Below, one piece after another: positions 42,587 to 50,431 of a stretch of 51,512 nucleotides of DNA. A program made the position numbers and the translations under genes. Source of the stretch: Treponemataceae bacterium (GTDB lineage: Bacteria > Spirochaetota > Spirochaetia > Treponematales > Treponemataceae). Within the stretch, counting starts at the first letter, position 1; each line of letters begins with the position of its first letter. Under the pieces are notes generated by a model. The model made no database searches. It saw only the letters and a program-made list of their open reading frames with translations, and was not told the DNA's origin. The stretch is from positions 1 to 51,512 of the forward strand of contig JAILBN010000052.1 in assembly GCA_024680915.1 (NCBI GenBank), written 5' to 3'.

Positions 42587-44170
42587 ATGAAACAAATGGT
42601 AAAGAAACTGGTAGCTCTGCTGCTCGTTTTCGCTCTTCTTATCCCTGTATTCGCAGGCGGAAGAAAAGACACAACAGGTACAGCCGCTGTATCCAACGCG
42701 CCTGTAGACATCGAGATATGGTACGGAGCAGCTGCTTCTGAAGCAGGACCGCCACCTGCAGATTGGGAAGTTTATAAGATTGTGAAAGATAAGTTCAATA
42801 TAAATCTTACCCTTACTGCTCTTCCTTCTTCACAGGATGACCAGAACGTAAAAATCAACGCCGCTGGTGCTGCAGATGCTCTTCCTGACCTTTTCATGGT
42901 AGAGCGTGATGTATGGCTCAGACTTGTTCAGCAGGGCCTGGTTGCAGAAGTTGATGATATGTATCCTATGATGCCTGTCCGCTCCAAGACACACTACACA
43001 GAGGAAAGCGTTGCTAACACAACTGTAGACGGTGTTTCTTATGGTCTTGCAGATCCAGGTTCACTTACAAAGAACGAGGGTCTTCTTATCCGCAAGGACT
43101 GGCTTGATAAGCTTGGTCTTGCAGTTCCTAAGACTCTGGATGATCTTTACAACTGTATGTATGCATTCACATACAATGATCCTGATGGAAACGGACGCAA
43201 CGACACCTACGGTTTCGGAGCATATCTTGAGGTTTCTTCAGTAAAAGAAGGTCTCGGAAGCCGTTTCGAGCCTATCATGGGTGCCTTCGGTGTATGCGGT
43301 ACATGGGACCTTACAAAAGCTAACGCTGGTCTTAACCTTTTCAAACCGGAATATTTCGATGCCATCACATTCGTAAAGAAAATGGTGGATAACGGTGTAA
43401 TCGATCCTAACTGGACAGCTTATAAGAAAGATGATTTCCGTGCTGCCTGGAAGCAGGGAAAATTCGGTATCATGCGTGAGCAGAACGCCGCTTTCGCAGC
43501 TCAGGCAAACTACAAGCCCTTCGATGACAACTTCCCAGAAGCTTCTTGGATTGTTCTTGATGCTCCTGTAGGACCTGCCGGAAAGTCTTCTATCGGTGTA
43601 TATGCAAACGCATTCCGTATCTATGCTGTTTCTCAGACTGCAGCAGATGCTGGAAAGAAAGCTAAGATCGCTGAATTGCTCGAATGGATGGCAACTGACG
43701 GTTACTATCTCCTCGGATGGGGACAGGAAGGTGTGAACTTCGTATTCAGTGAGGAAGGAGTTCCTACAGAAAAAGGTATTCCTGATCCTTCAAAGGGCTT
43801 CTCAAAGTCAGAGATGATTCCTCTTACACAGCTTAAGAACCTGGTATTCTACAATTCAGAAGTAGAGATTGCTGCCCGCTATCCTGCTTACATAACAGCA
43901 ACTTCTCAGAAACGCATGAGTGCTGGTGATGTTCTTGCAGAGATGGAGACAAAGCAGTGGACTCCTAACAATGGAAACGGCACAATGCCTTCTCCTAATG
44001 CTGACCTTAAACGTTTCTATGAGCAGGGTGTACTGGAATTCCTTAATGGAACACGTAACCTTACTAAAGCTGACTGGGATGCTTGGGTTGCTGAGTTCAA
44101 GAACATTGGTGGTCAGGCTTGGAATGACAATGGTGTAGCATATGCCAAGGAGCATTCTCTCCTTTACTAG
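42587..44170 (+). CDS. ABC transporter extracellular solute-binding protein (family 1), second system
   Basis: 527 residues. The signal peptide KKLVALLLVFALLIPVFAG ends in GGRKD, again without a lipobox Cys and matching the first binding protein at the same place. The mature chain has VDIEIWYGAAASEAG, LFMVERDVWLRLVQQG and LLIRKDWLDKLGLAVPKTL, and a calcium-loop-like segment DPDGNGRNDTYGFG. It should bind pectin-derived oligosaccharides in the periplasm. AGGAGG precedes the ATG. Base use is A/C-ending and regular, consistent with high expression. Confidence 0.9.
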   Translation: MKQMVKKLVALLLVFALLIPVFAGGRKDTTGTAAVSNAPVDIEIWYGAAASEAGPPPADWEVYKIVKDKFNINLTLTALPSSQDDQNVKINAAGAADALPDLFMVERDVWLRLVQQGLVAEVDDMYPMMPVRSKTHYTEESVANTTVDGVSYGLADPGSLTKNEGLLIRKDWLDKLGLAVPKTLDDLYNCMYAFTYNDPDGNGRNDTYGFGAYLEVSSVKEGLGSRFEPIMGAFGVCGTWDLTKANAGLNLFKPEYFDAITFVKKMVDNGVIDPNWTAYKKDDFRAAWKQGKFGIMREQNAAFAAQANYKPFDDNFPEASWIVLDAPVGPAGKSSIGVYANAFRIYAVSQTAADAGKKAKIAELLEWMATDGYYLLGWGQEGVNFVFSEEGVPTEKGIPDPSKGFSKSEMIPLTQLKNLVFYNSEVEIAARYPAYITATSQKRMSAGDVLAEMETKQWTPNNGNGTMPSPNADLKRFYEQGVLEFLNGTRNLTKADWDAWVAEFKNIGGQAWNDNGVAYAKEHSLLY

Positions 44171-44180
44171 TGAATAAATG

Positions 44181-44233
44181 CTGGAAGCTTCTGCTTCCAG
44201 TACCCCTCAGTGCCGTCCTTCAAGAGACGGCAC
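44181..44233 (+). promoter_or_regulatory. Two tandem hairpins after the second binding-protein gene
   Basis: CTGGAAGC (44181-44188) pairs with GCTTCCAG (44193-44200), and GTGCCGTC (44210-44217) pairs with GACGGCAC (44226-44233). Both are perfect 8-bp stems. They precede the terminator at 44242-44277. Confidence 0.65.
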
Positions 44234-44241
44234 ATCACAGG

Positions 44242-44277
44242 AAAACGGCAGTGCGTGTTTTCGTGCTGCCGTTTTTT
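44242..44277 (+). terminator. Terminator 12 nt upstream of the GH105 start
   Basis: AAAACGGCAG (44242-44251) pairs with CTGCCGTTTT (44266-44275), and T continues to 44277. It would end importer transcripts, with read-through feeding GH105, whose Shine-Dalgarno (CGGAG) follows at once. Confidence 0.75.
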
Positions 44278-44289
44278 ACGGAGTTTATA

Positions 44290-45429
44290 ATGAATGGTCT
44301 ATATAATAATGACTTGCTCTCAGTAAAAATGTCGCGTTCTGTTATAAATAGATATAAACCTGCCCAGGTAAAATGGCATTATGAGCATGGACTGGTGTTG
44401 CAAAGTATTTATGCTGTCGGCAGAAAATATGATATCATAGAGTTTCCTGCATGGGTTAAAATCATGTACGACACCAAAATAAATATAGATGGCACGATTA
44501 ATACATATAAGGATGAAGAATATAATCTTGACCAGATAAACCCGGGTAAAAATCTTTTCGATTTATATAATGATACTGGCGAAAAAAAATATTTAAAAGC
44601 AATTGAGATTTTGAAGAATCAGCTTGATAACCAGCCTCGCACACAGAGTGGTGGTTTCTGGCATAAAAAAATATATCCATGGCAGATGTGGCTGGATGGC
44701 CTTTATATGCAGGGGCCCTTTTATGCCCGCTATATAAGGGACCTCAGTCCTGAAAAGGATTATGAGGATCTTGTTCATCAGTTTGAGCTTGTTTATGAGC
44801 ATACTCGTAACAAGGAATCTGGTCTGCTTTATCATGCCTGGGATGAATCCTGCAAGCAGCTTTGGGCCGACCCGGTTACCGGTTGCTCTCCTCATTTCTG
44901 GGGTAGGGCGATGGGGTGGTTCTCCCTTGCCCTTACGGATGTTTTGTCCATAATCCCTGATGAAGAAGCTTTTGCTTCCTATAGAAAACGGCTTATTGAC
45001 ATCGCTGTCTCTCTGGTGGAACCCATTCTTTCGGTTCAGGATGATAAAAGCGGTCTTTGGTATCAGGTTCTCGATATGCCCATGCGCTCGAAGAATTATC
45101 TTGAGACCTCATGTTCTGCTATGTTCACCTGTTTCCTTTATAGGATTGTCCGGAATAATTGGCTTCCTTCCGGGGCGGAAGGGAAGCTGACTCGCTCAAG
45201 CCTTCTCGCTGCGGCTGATAAAGGCTGGAGAGGCCTTTGCAGCAGAGTTTCCCAGGATGCGGATGGGAATCTTCACCTTTCAGGTATATGCAGTGTCGCA
45301 GGTCTTGGTGGAAAACCCTACAGGGACGGCTCCTATGAATATTATGTGAAAGAAGCTGTTGTTTCTGATGATTTTAAGGGTGTAGGTCCTTTCATATTGG
45401 CTGCTCTTGAGTCGGAAATCATCCAGTAA
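44290..45429 (+). CDS. Unsaturated rhamnogalacturonyl hydrolase (GH105, YteR/RhiN-like)
   Basis: 379 residues from ATG 44290, chosen because CGGAG is 7 nt upstream; a longer frame runs back through the terminator and is not credible. The (alpha/alpha)6 GH105 fold shows PWQMWLDGLYMQGPFYARY with the expected catalytic Asp (~135), YHAWDESCKQLWADP, FWGRAMGWFSLALTDVL and YLETSCSAMFTCFL. It removes the unsaturated uronic acid left by pectate or rhamnogalacturonan lyases. There is no signal peptide, so it acts on imported oligomers. The released uronate would enter the KduI branch. Confidence 0.9.
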   Translation: MNGLYNNDLLSVKMSRSVINRYKPAQVKWHYEHGLVLQSIYAVGRKYDIIEFPAWVKIMYDTKINIDGTINTYKDEEYNLDQINPGKNLFDLYNDTGEKKYLKAIEILKNQLDNQPRTQSGGFWHKKIYPWQMWLDGLYMQGPFYARYIRDLSPEKDYEDLVHQFELVYEHTRNKESGLLYHAWDESCKQLWADPVTGCSPHFWGRAMGWFSLALTDVLSIIPDEEAFASYRKRLIDIAVSLVEPILSVQDDKSGLWYQVLDMPMRSKNYLETSCSAMFTCFLYRIVRNNWLPSGAEGKLTRSSLLAAADKGWRGLCSRVSQDADGNLHLSGICSVAGLGGKPYRDGSYEYYVKEAVVSDDFKGVGPFILAALESEIIQ

Positions 45430-45452
45430 GCGGTTTTCCCGCAATATCACTG

Positions 45453-45500
45453 AAAAAAAAGCACTTTCAAAGGCTTTTGGGCCAAGAAAGTGCTTTTTTT
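45453..45500. terminator. Bidirectional terminator between GH105 and tRNA-Leu
   Basis: A-run plus GCACTTTC (45453-45468) pairs with GAAAGTGC plus T-run (45486-45500). It ends the plus-strand GH105 transcript and the minus-strand tRNA. Confidence 0.88.
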
Positions 45501-45501
45501 G

Positions 45502-45587
45502 TGCCGGAAACCAGAATCGAACTGGCACGGCATATTACTACCGAGGGATTTTAAGTCCCTTGTGTCTACCTATTCCACCATTCCGGC
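45502..45587 (-). tRNA. tRNA-Leu (anticodon TAA)
   Basis: The acceptor stem GCCGGAA (5' end at 45587) pairs with TTCCGGC (45503-45509), discriminator A at 45502. The anticodon arm is AGGGA-CTTAAAA-TCCCT, reading TAA for UUA. A long variable arm (CGG...CCG) and T arm GCCAG-TTCGATT-CTGGT follow. The class II shape and sequence fit tRNA-Leu. CCA is not encoded (ACA follows). Confidence 0.95.
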
Positions 45588-45597
45588 ATACCCCTAT

Positions 45598-45625
45598 ATT
45601 ATATGAAAACGGACTTTGTTGCAAC
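45598..45625 (-). promoter_or_regulatory. Promoter of tRNA-Leu
   Basis: On the minus strand GTTGCA (45620-45625), 16-nt spacer, perfect TATAAT (45598-45603). It starts transcription a few bases before the tRNA 5' end. Its -35 overlaps that of the divergent tatD promoter. Confidence 0.6.
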
Positions 45626-45647
45626 ATGTCTTTCAAAATAGTAGTAT
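45619..45647 (+). promoter_or_regulatory. Leaderless promoter of tatD
   Basis: TTGCAA (45619-45624), 17-nt spacer, TAGTAT (45642-45647), then 6 nt to ATG 45654. No Shine-Dalgarno is present. Confidence 0.6.
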
Positions 45648-45653
45648 AAGCTT

Positions 45654-46529
45654 ATGCTTACTGATACCCATTGCCATTTATCATATATGCAGGAGAGGGG
45701 ACTTGATCTTTCCGAAATCCTGGAGTCTGCTTACAGTGACGCTTTCAGACTAATAATTGACGCAGGAACAAAAAGTGATGACCTTTTTTCCCGGCAGAAG
45801 GTCATTTCAGATTCCATTGAGAAAATAACCGATGAAAAGGCAGTAAAGACCCTTTCATCCATCATAAAATATACCGCAGGTATCTGGCCTGCTCCGGAAG
45901 CCATAAAAAACAGGGAGGAGGAATGCCGTACCCTGGAGCATATTATCGAAGAAAGCCTTTTATCCTCTGATCCTATATGTGCGCTGGGGGAATGCGGTCT
46001 GGATCATCATTGGAATCCTGCCGGGGTGGATAACCGTTCAGAGTCAGATTTTCCAGGGGATATGCTAAAGGGGGAGAGGGAGCTTTTCGAAATGCAGATA
46101 GAGCTTGCCCGGAAGTTTTCCCTTCCTGTGATGGTCCACAGTCGGGATGCTTTCGAGGGTACCTATGCGGCGATAAAAAACTGCGCTTATGACAGGGGTG
46201 AGATCCATTGCTTCTCTTATGGCATAGACGAGGCCAGGGCCTTCCTTGACCTTGGCTGGTATATTGCCCTGGGAGGTGCTGTCACCTACACCAAGAAAAA
46301 CCGTCTGGAAGAGATGAGAGCCCTGCTTTCTTTTATTCCCTCTGACCGTCTTCTTCTTGAGACTGACGCACCTTATCTGGCTCCTGTTCCGGAGAGGGGA
46401 AAAATAAATACTCCTCTCCTTATAAAACATACCTATGCTTATATTGCTGAGATGAGGGGCGATTCCGTGGAAAGCCTGGCAGAGACCGTTTATAGGAATT
46501 CTGTCATGCTTTTCAGAGGAATAGAGTGA
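45654..46529 (+). CDS. TatD-family metal-dependent hydrolase
   Basis: 291 residues, slightly longer than usual (~260). Metal-site motifs are in order: DTHCHL at the N-terminus, LGECGLDHHW, VMVHSRDAF, EIHCFSYG and LLETDAPYL. The family contains Mg-dependent 3'-5' DNA exonucleases and D-aminoacyl-tRNA-related hydrolases; the precise substrate is not determined here. The start codon has a -10 box exactly 6 nt upstream and no ribosome-binding site, so the mRNA is probably leaderless. Confidence 0.9.
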   Translation: MLTDTHCHLSYMQERGLDLSEILESAYSDAFRLIIDAGTKSDDLFSRQKVISDSIEKITDEKAVKTLSSIIKYTAGIWPAPEAIKNREEECRTLEHIIEESLLSSDPICALGECGLDHHWNPAGVDNRSESDFPGDMLKGERELFEMQIELARKFSLPVMVHSRDAFEGTYAAIKNCAYDRGEIHCFSYGIDEARAFLDLGWYIALGGAVTYTKKNRLEEMRALLSFIPSDRLLLETDAPYLAPVPERGKINTPLLIKHTYAYIAEMRGDSVESLAETVYRNSVMLFRGIE

Positions 46530-46544
46530 AAAGCGATCAACCTG

Positions 46545-46572
46545 TGGACTTTTAAGAAATTCAAAGTATAAT
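46545..46572 (+). promoter_or_regulatory. Leaderless promoter of the trpR-like gene
   Basis: TGGACT (46545-46550), 16-nt spacer, perfect TATAAT (46567-46572), then 6 nt to ATG 46579. No Shine-Dalgarno is present. Confidence 0.6.
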
Positions 46573-46578
46573 GTATAT

Positions 46579-46884
46579 ATGAAATATGATGATGATGATA
46601 TGAACCTTCGTTCTGAAGAAAGTTTTAATGAACTTGTGGATTTGATTGCGAAAACTGATGACCCGGAATTCCTTGGGGCTTTTTTCAAATGCCTTTTTAC
46701 TCCTGCTGAAGTCCATGATATTGCTGACAGATGGCTTCTTGTGAAGGAAATTGAGAAAGGAACGACACAGAGGGAGATTGCCAGAAAGCTGAGGATAAGT
46801 CTCTGCAAAATAACAAGAGGTTCAAGGGAGCTGAAAAAAGAAGACAGCGCTTTCAGAAAAATGCTGAATATGCTCAATAAATGA
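46579..46884 (+). CDS. TrpR/YerC-like DNA-binding protein
   Basis: 101 residues. The Trp-repressor fold is recognisable: TPAEVHDIADRWLLVKEIEK, then the helix-turn-helix TTQREIARKLRISLCKITRG, then SRELKK (E. coli TrpR has ITRGSNSLK). The length matches. No trp genes are nearby, so its operon targets and whether it binds tryptophan are unknown. The YerC/YecD subgroup is equally possible. It has its own predicted leaderless promoter with a perfect -10, and lies between tatD and gap. Confidence 0.85.
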   Translation: MKYDDDDMNLRSEESFNELVDLIAKTDDPEFLGAFFKCLFTPAEVHDIADRWLLVKEIEKGTTQREIARKLRISLCKITRGSRELKKEDSAFRKMLNMLNK

Positions 46885-46915
46885 CAGCAGAATCGTGACA
46901 TTTCTTTTATTGATA

Positions 46916-46944
46916 TTGACACAAAATCTGCAAAAACATAAAAT
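46916..46944 (+). promoter_or_regulatory. Strong sigma-70 promoter of gap
   Basis: Perfect TTGACA (46916-46921), 17-nt spacer, TAAAAT (46939-46944). The leader to ATG 46977 is about 25 nt with AGGAG. Confidence 0.75.
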
Positions 46945-46961
46945 TAAGTAAACTTTTATAG

Positions 46962-47975
<1,014 letters not shown>

Positions 47976-47997
47976 TTTTGTAACTTCTTGTAAGTGA

Positions 47998-48033
47998 AAA
48001 AGGCGTTCCCTTTATTGGGAACGTCTTTTTTTT
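47998..48033 (+). terminator. Terminator of gap
   Basis: AAAAGGCGTTCCC (47998-48010) pairs with GGGAACGTC and the following T-run (48017-48033), one G-U, loop of 6. Confidence 0.9.
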
Positions 48034-48065
48034 ACAAATTTGCATTTTTTTTCAAAAAAAATCAG

Positions 48066-48133
48066 AAATTTTGTAGAATTCTGGCAAAATTTGAGATTTT
48101 TTTCTTTTCTATTAAGAAAAAGTGATTTATAAT
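48066..48133 (+). promoter_or_regulatory. Inverted repeat and -10 box upstream of the second chemoreceptor
   Basis: AAATTTTG (48066-48073) and CAAAATTT (48085-48092) are inverted copies around AGAATTCT. A perfect TATAAT stands at 48128-48133 with a poor -35 (TTTTCT 48105-48110). The leader of about 90 nt contains GTAG...CTAC and AAGGAG before ATG 48227. Confidence 0.4.
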
Positions 48134-48226
48134 AGAAGCAATGTAGGAACAGCTTATGTGTCTGACTATGTAGTACGCATAGTTCTACAAGCAACGGTGA
48201 TCAGAAAATATTGAAAGGAGACATTT

Positions 48227-50317
48227 ATGTCTATAAAATCTAAAGATACGAACGGCAAAAAAGGCATGGGTATGGCCATAAGAATGGCTCTGCTTTTTTC
48301 TCTTGTTGTTATTACGCTTGTTGTAGCAATGAATTATGCCATAGTTGATCAAGTAAGATCTTCCATTACGGCTATATATGAAAAGAATACGTTGAATCTT
48401 GCGGAAGGTTCTTCTGAGCATATCGCGGAAGCACTCCGTATATATATTGAAAATGTTAAATCATACGCGAATTCAGAGATTGTCAAAACAGGCGATGATG
48501 ATGCGGTAATAGCTTGGATGCAGGCTAACCCTCAGTTTCAGCATAAAGATTATGATTATGAGTTCTTTGCCGGACGTGAGGCTATTACTCATCGTGTAAC
48601 TGGTGAAATTGGTGCCGACATTTCGGATCGGGCATATTACAGTTCCATCATAAAAGGTGGAAAAAATGAGTATGTTGGTGACCCTATCGTTTCAAGAACA
48701 TCTGGTAAGTTCGTAGTTCCTGTCGCTGTTGCGGCTAAAGATGCTGATGGTAAGGCTTATGGTATTTTCAATGCGATGGTAAACATCGACAAAATTAATG
48801 AAATAGTTAAACAATCAACAATGGGTACAGAAGGTTACGCCATCCTTTTGGACAGTAACGGAATAATTCTTTCGCATCCGAATCCACAACTTGTAAAGAC
48901 TGAGTTCGAGGGGTTCCGAGGAATTAAAGCAAATATGGCTAACCAGAAAAGTGCCGTTTCTATTCAGAACACTCCGGTAGGTCAGAATCTTATTGCTGTA
49001 TCAAAAGTTCCAGATACACCAGGTTGGTTCTTCATTATGGCAATCACAGGTGAGGAGCTCGCTCGTGTTCCAAACAACGTTAGAACCTTCATTACGATTG
49101 TAGGTATTGTAGTTGGGCTTGTTCTTATGTTGGTTGCGTACATTCTGCTTTCAAGGACTGTTAAGCTTGTCAAGATTGTAACGAGTACAGTTGGTGATAT
49201 TACTGCTGGAGATGCAGACCTTACAAGGCGCATAGACATAACACGTAGGGATGAGATAGGACATCTTATAAATTCATTCAACGGCTTCGTTAAGAAACTG
49301 CAGAATATTATATCGTCAATAAAAGGCTCCAAAAAAATGTTGGAGAATGCCGATGGTGACCTTCAGCACAGTATAGAAGATACGGCCTCTGCTATTACGG
49401 AGATTCTTGCAAATATTGATGGCGTAAGCAAACAGGTTAATAATCAATCTTCTTCTGTTTCCGAAACAGCCGGTGCTGTTACTCAGATTTCGCAGAACAT
49501 TGATTCTCTTGAGAAAATGATTGAGAATCAGTCTGCCAGTGTTACAGAAGCATCTGCTGCTGTTGAAGAGATGATGGGTAACATCAGTTCTGTAAATACA
49601 TCTGTTGAGAAAATGGCTTCTGAGTTCTCTGCACTTGAAAAAGACACACAACTTGGTATTGAGAAGCAGAATTCAGTTAAGGAACGCATCGATGAAATCG
49701 CTGAACAATCAGCAATGCTTATCGAAGCTAACACTGCCATCGAGAATATCGCATCGCAGACGAATATGCTTGCTATGAACGCTGCTATCGAGGCTGCTCA
49801 TGCAGGTGATGCCGGAAAGGGATTCTCTGTTGTTGCTGATGAAATCCGTAAGCTTTCCGAAACTTCTACGGAACAGTCACACACTATCGGTGACGAGCTT
49901 AGAAAGATTGTTCAGTCTATCGAGGTTATGGTTAATTCTTCCAATGAATCGGAGGAAGCTTTCTCTGCTGTTGGTACTCGTATTAAGAATACCGATGTTC
50001 TTGTCCGTCAGATAAAGAGTGCTATGGAAGAGCAGAACGAAGGTTCTAAACAGATTTTTGAGGCGCTCCAGTCGCTTAATGATAATACCGCGGAAGTTCG
50101 CAGTGCTGCGGTTGAAATGTCCGAAGGCAACAAGTCTATCCTTGGTGAAGTCCGAAAGCTTCAGGATGCTACGGATGTAATCAAGGGAAGTATGACAGAA
50201 ATGTCAGATGGTGCAAAGGAGATTAATCAGTGCGGATCTGTTCTGGCTGATATTTCACGTAAAGTTAATGATTCTGTGCGTCAGATAGGATCAGAAATCG
50301 ATCTGTTCAAAGTCTGA
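48227..50317 (+). CDS. Methyl-accepting chemotaxis protein with dCache sensor
   Basis: 696 residues. The first membrane segment (~17-36) and second (~284-308, [20 protein letters not shown]) enclose a periplasmic double-Cache domain ([58 protein letters not shown]). HAMP ([20 protein letters not shown]) and a full MCP signalling domain with tip [20 protein letters not shown] (~511) follow. It senses a small periplasmic ligand and controls CheA. RAYY resembles the Arg/aromatic pocket of amino-acid Cache sensors but is not a clear match. It ends LFKV like the other MCP. Confidence 0.93.
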   Translation: MSIKSKDTNGKKGMGMAIRMALLFSLVVITLVVAMNYAIVDQVRSSITAIYEKNTLNLAEGSSEHIAEALRIYIENVKSYANSEIVKTGDDDAVIAWMQANPQFQHKDYDYEFFAGREAITHRVTGEIGADISDRAYYSSIIKGGKNEYVGDPIVSRTSGKFVVPVAVAAKDADGKAYGIFNAMVNIDKINEIVKQSTMGTEGYAILLDSNGIILSHPNPQLVKTEFEGFRGIKANMANQKSAVSIQNTPVGQNLIAVSKVPDTPGWFFIMAITGEELARVPNNVRTFITIVGIVVGLVLMLVAYILLSRTVKLVKIVTSTVGDITAGDADLTRRIDITRRDEIGHLINSFNGFVKKLQNIISSIKGSKKMLENADGDLQHSIEDTASAITEILANIDGVSKQVNNQSSSVSETAGAVTQISQNIDSLEKMIENQSASVTEASAAVEEMMGNISSVNTSVEKMASEFSALEKDTQLGIEKQNSVKERIDEIAEQSAMLIEANTAIENIASQTNMLAMNAAIEAAHAGDAGKGFSVVADEIRKLSETSTEQSHTIGDELRKIVQSIEVMVNSSNESEEAFSAVGTRIKNTDVLVRQIKSAMEEQNEGSKQIFEALQSLNDNTAEVRSAAVEMSEGNKSILGEVRKLQDATDVIKGSMTEMSDGAKEINQCGSVLADISRKVNDSVRQIGSEIDLFKV

Positions 50318-50337
50318 TGTGAGAGAGAATTGTTAAT

Positions 50338-50394
50338 GGGCGAAGCCGTTGCCTTAAACAACAAGTTGTTTGGGTAAGGCTTCGCCCTTTTTTT
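50338..50394 (+). terminator. Terminator of the second chemoreceptor
   Basis: GGGCGAAGCC (50338-50347) pairs with GGCTTCGCCC (50378-50387), with AAACAAC/GTTGTTT inside, and T7 follows (50388-50394). Confidence 0.9.
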
Positions 50395-50425
50395 CGGGAC
50401 AGGTTCACGCTAGAAGCCTGTCCCG
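50395..50425. other. Hairpin between convergent MCP and ABC-F genes
   Basis: CGGGACAGG (50395-50403) pairs with CCTGTCCCG (50417-50425). Flanking T7 on the left and A6 on the right can extend the stem. The T-run precedes the stem on both strands, so it is not a standard terminator, though it may stabilise 3' ends. Confidence 0.55.
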
Positions 50426-50431
50426 AAAAAA

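Noticed and set aside
46065-46922. 285-codon ORF antisense to tatD and the trpR-like gene
   Set aside because: Ser/Phe/Leu-rich shadow frame covering two recognisable genes and their promoter.
50388-50431. Terminator for the minus-strand ABC-F gene
   Set aside because: The stem is perfect, but on both strands the T-run comes before it and A follows, so it lacks the usual U-tract; kept only as a hairpin.
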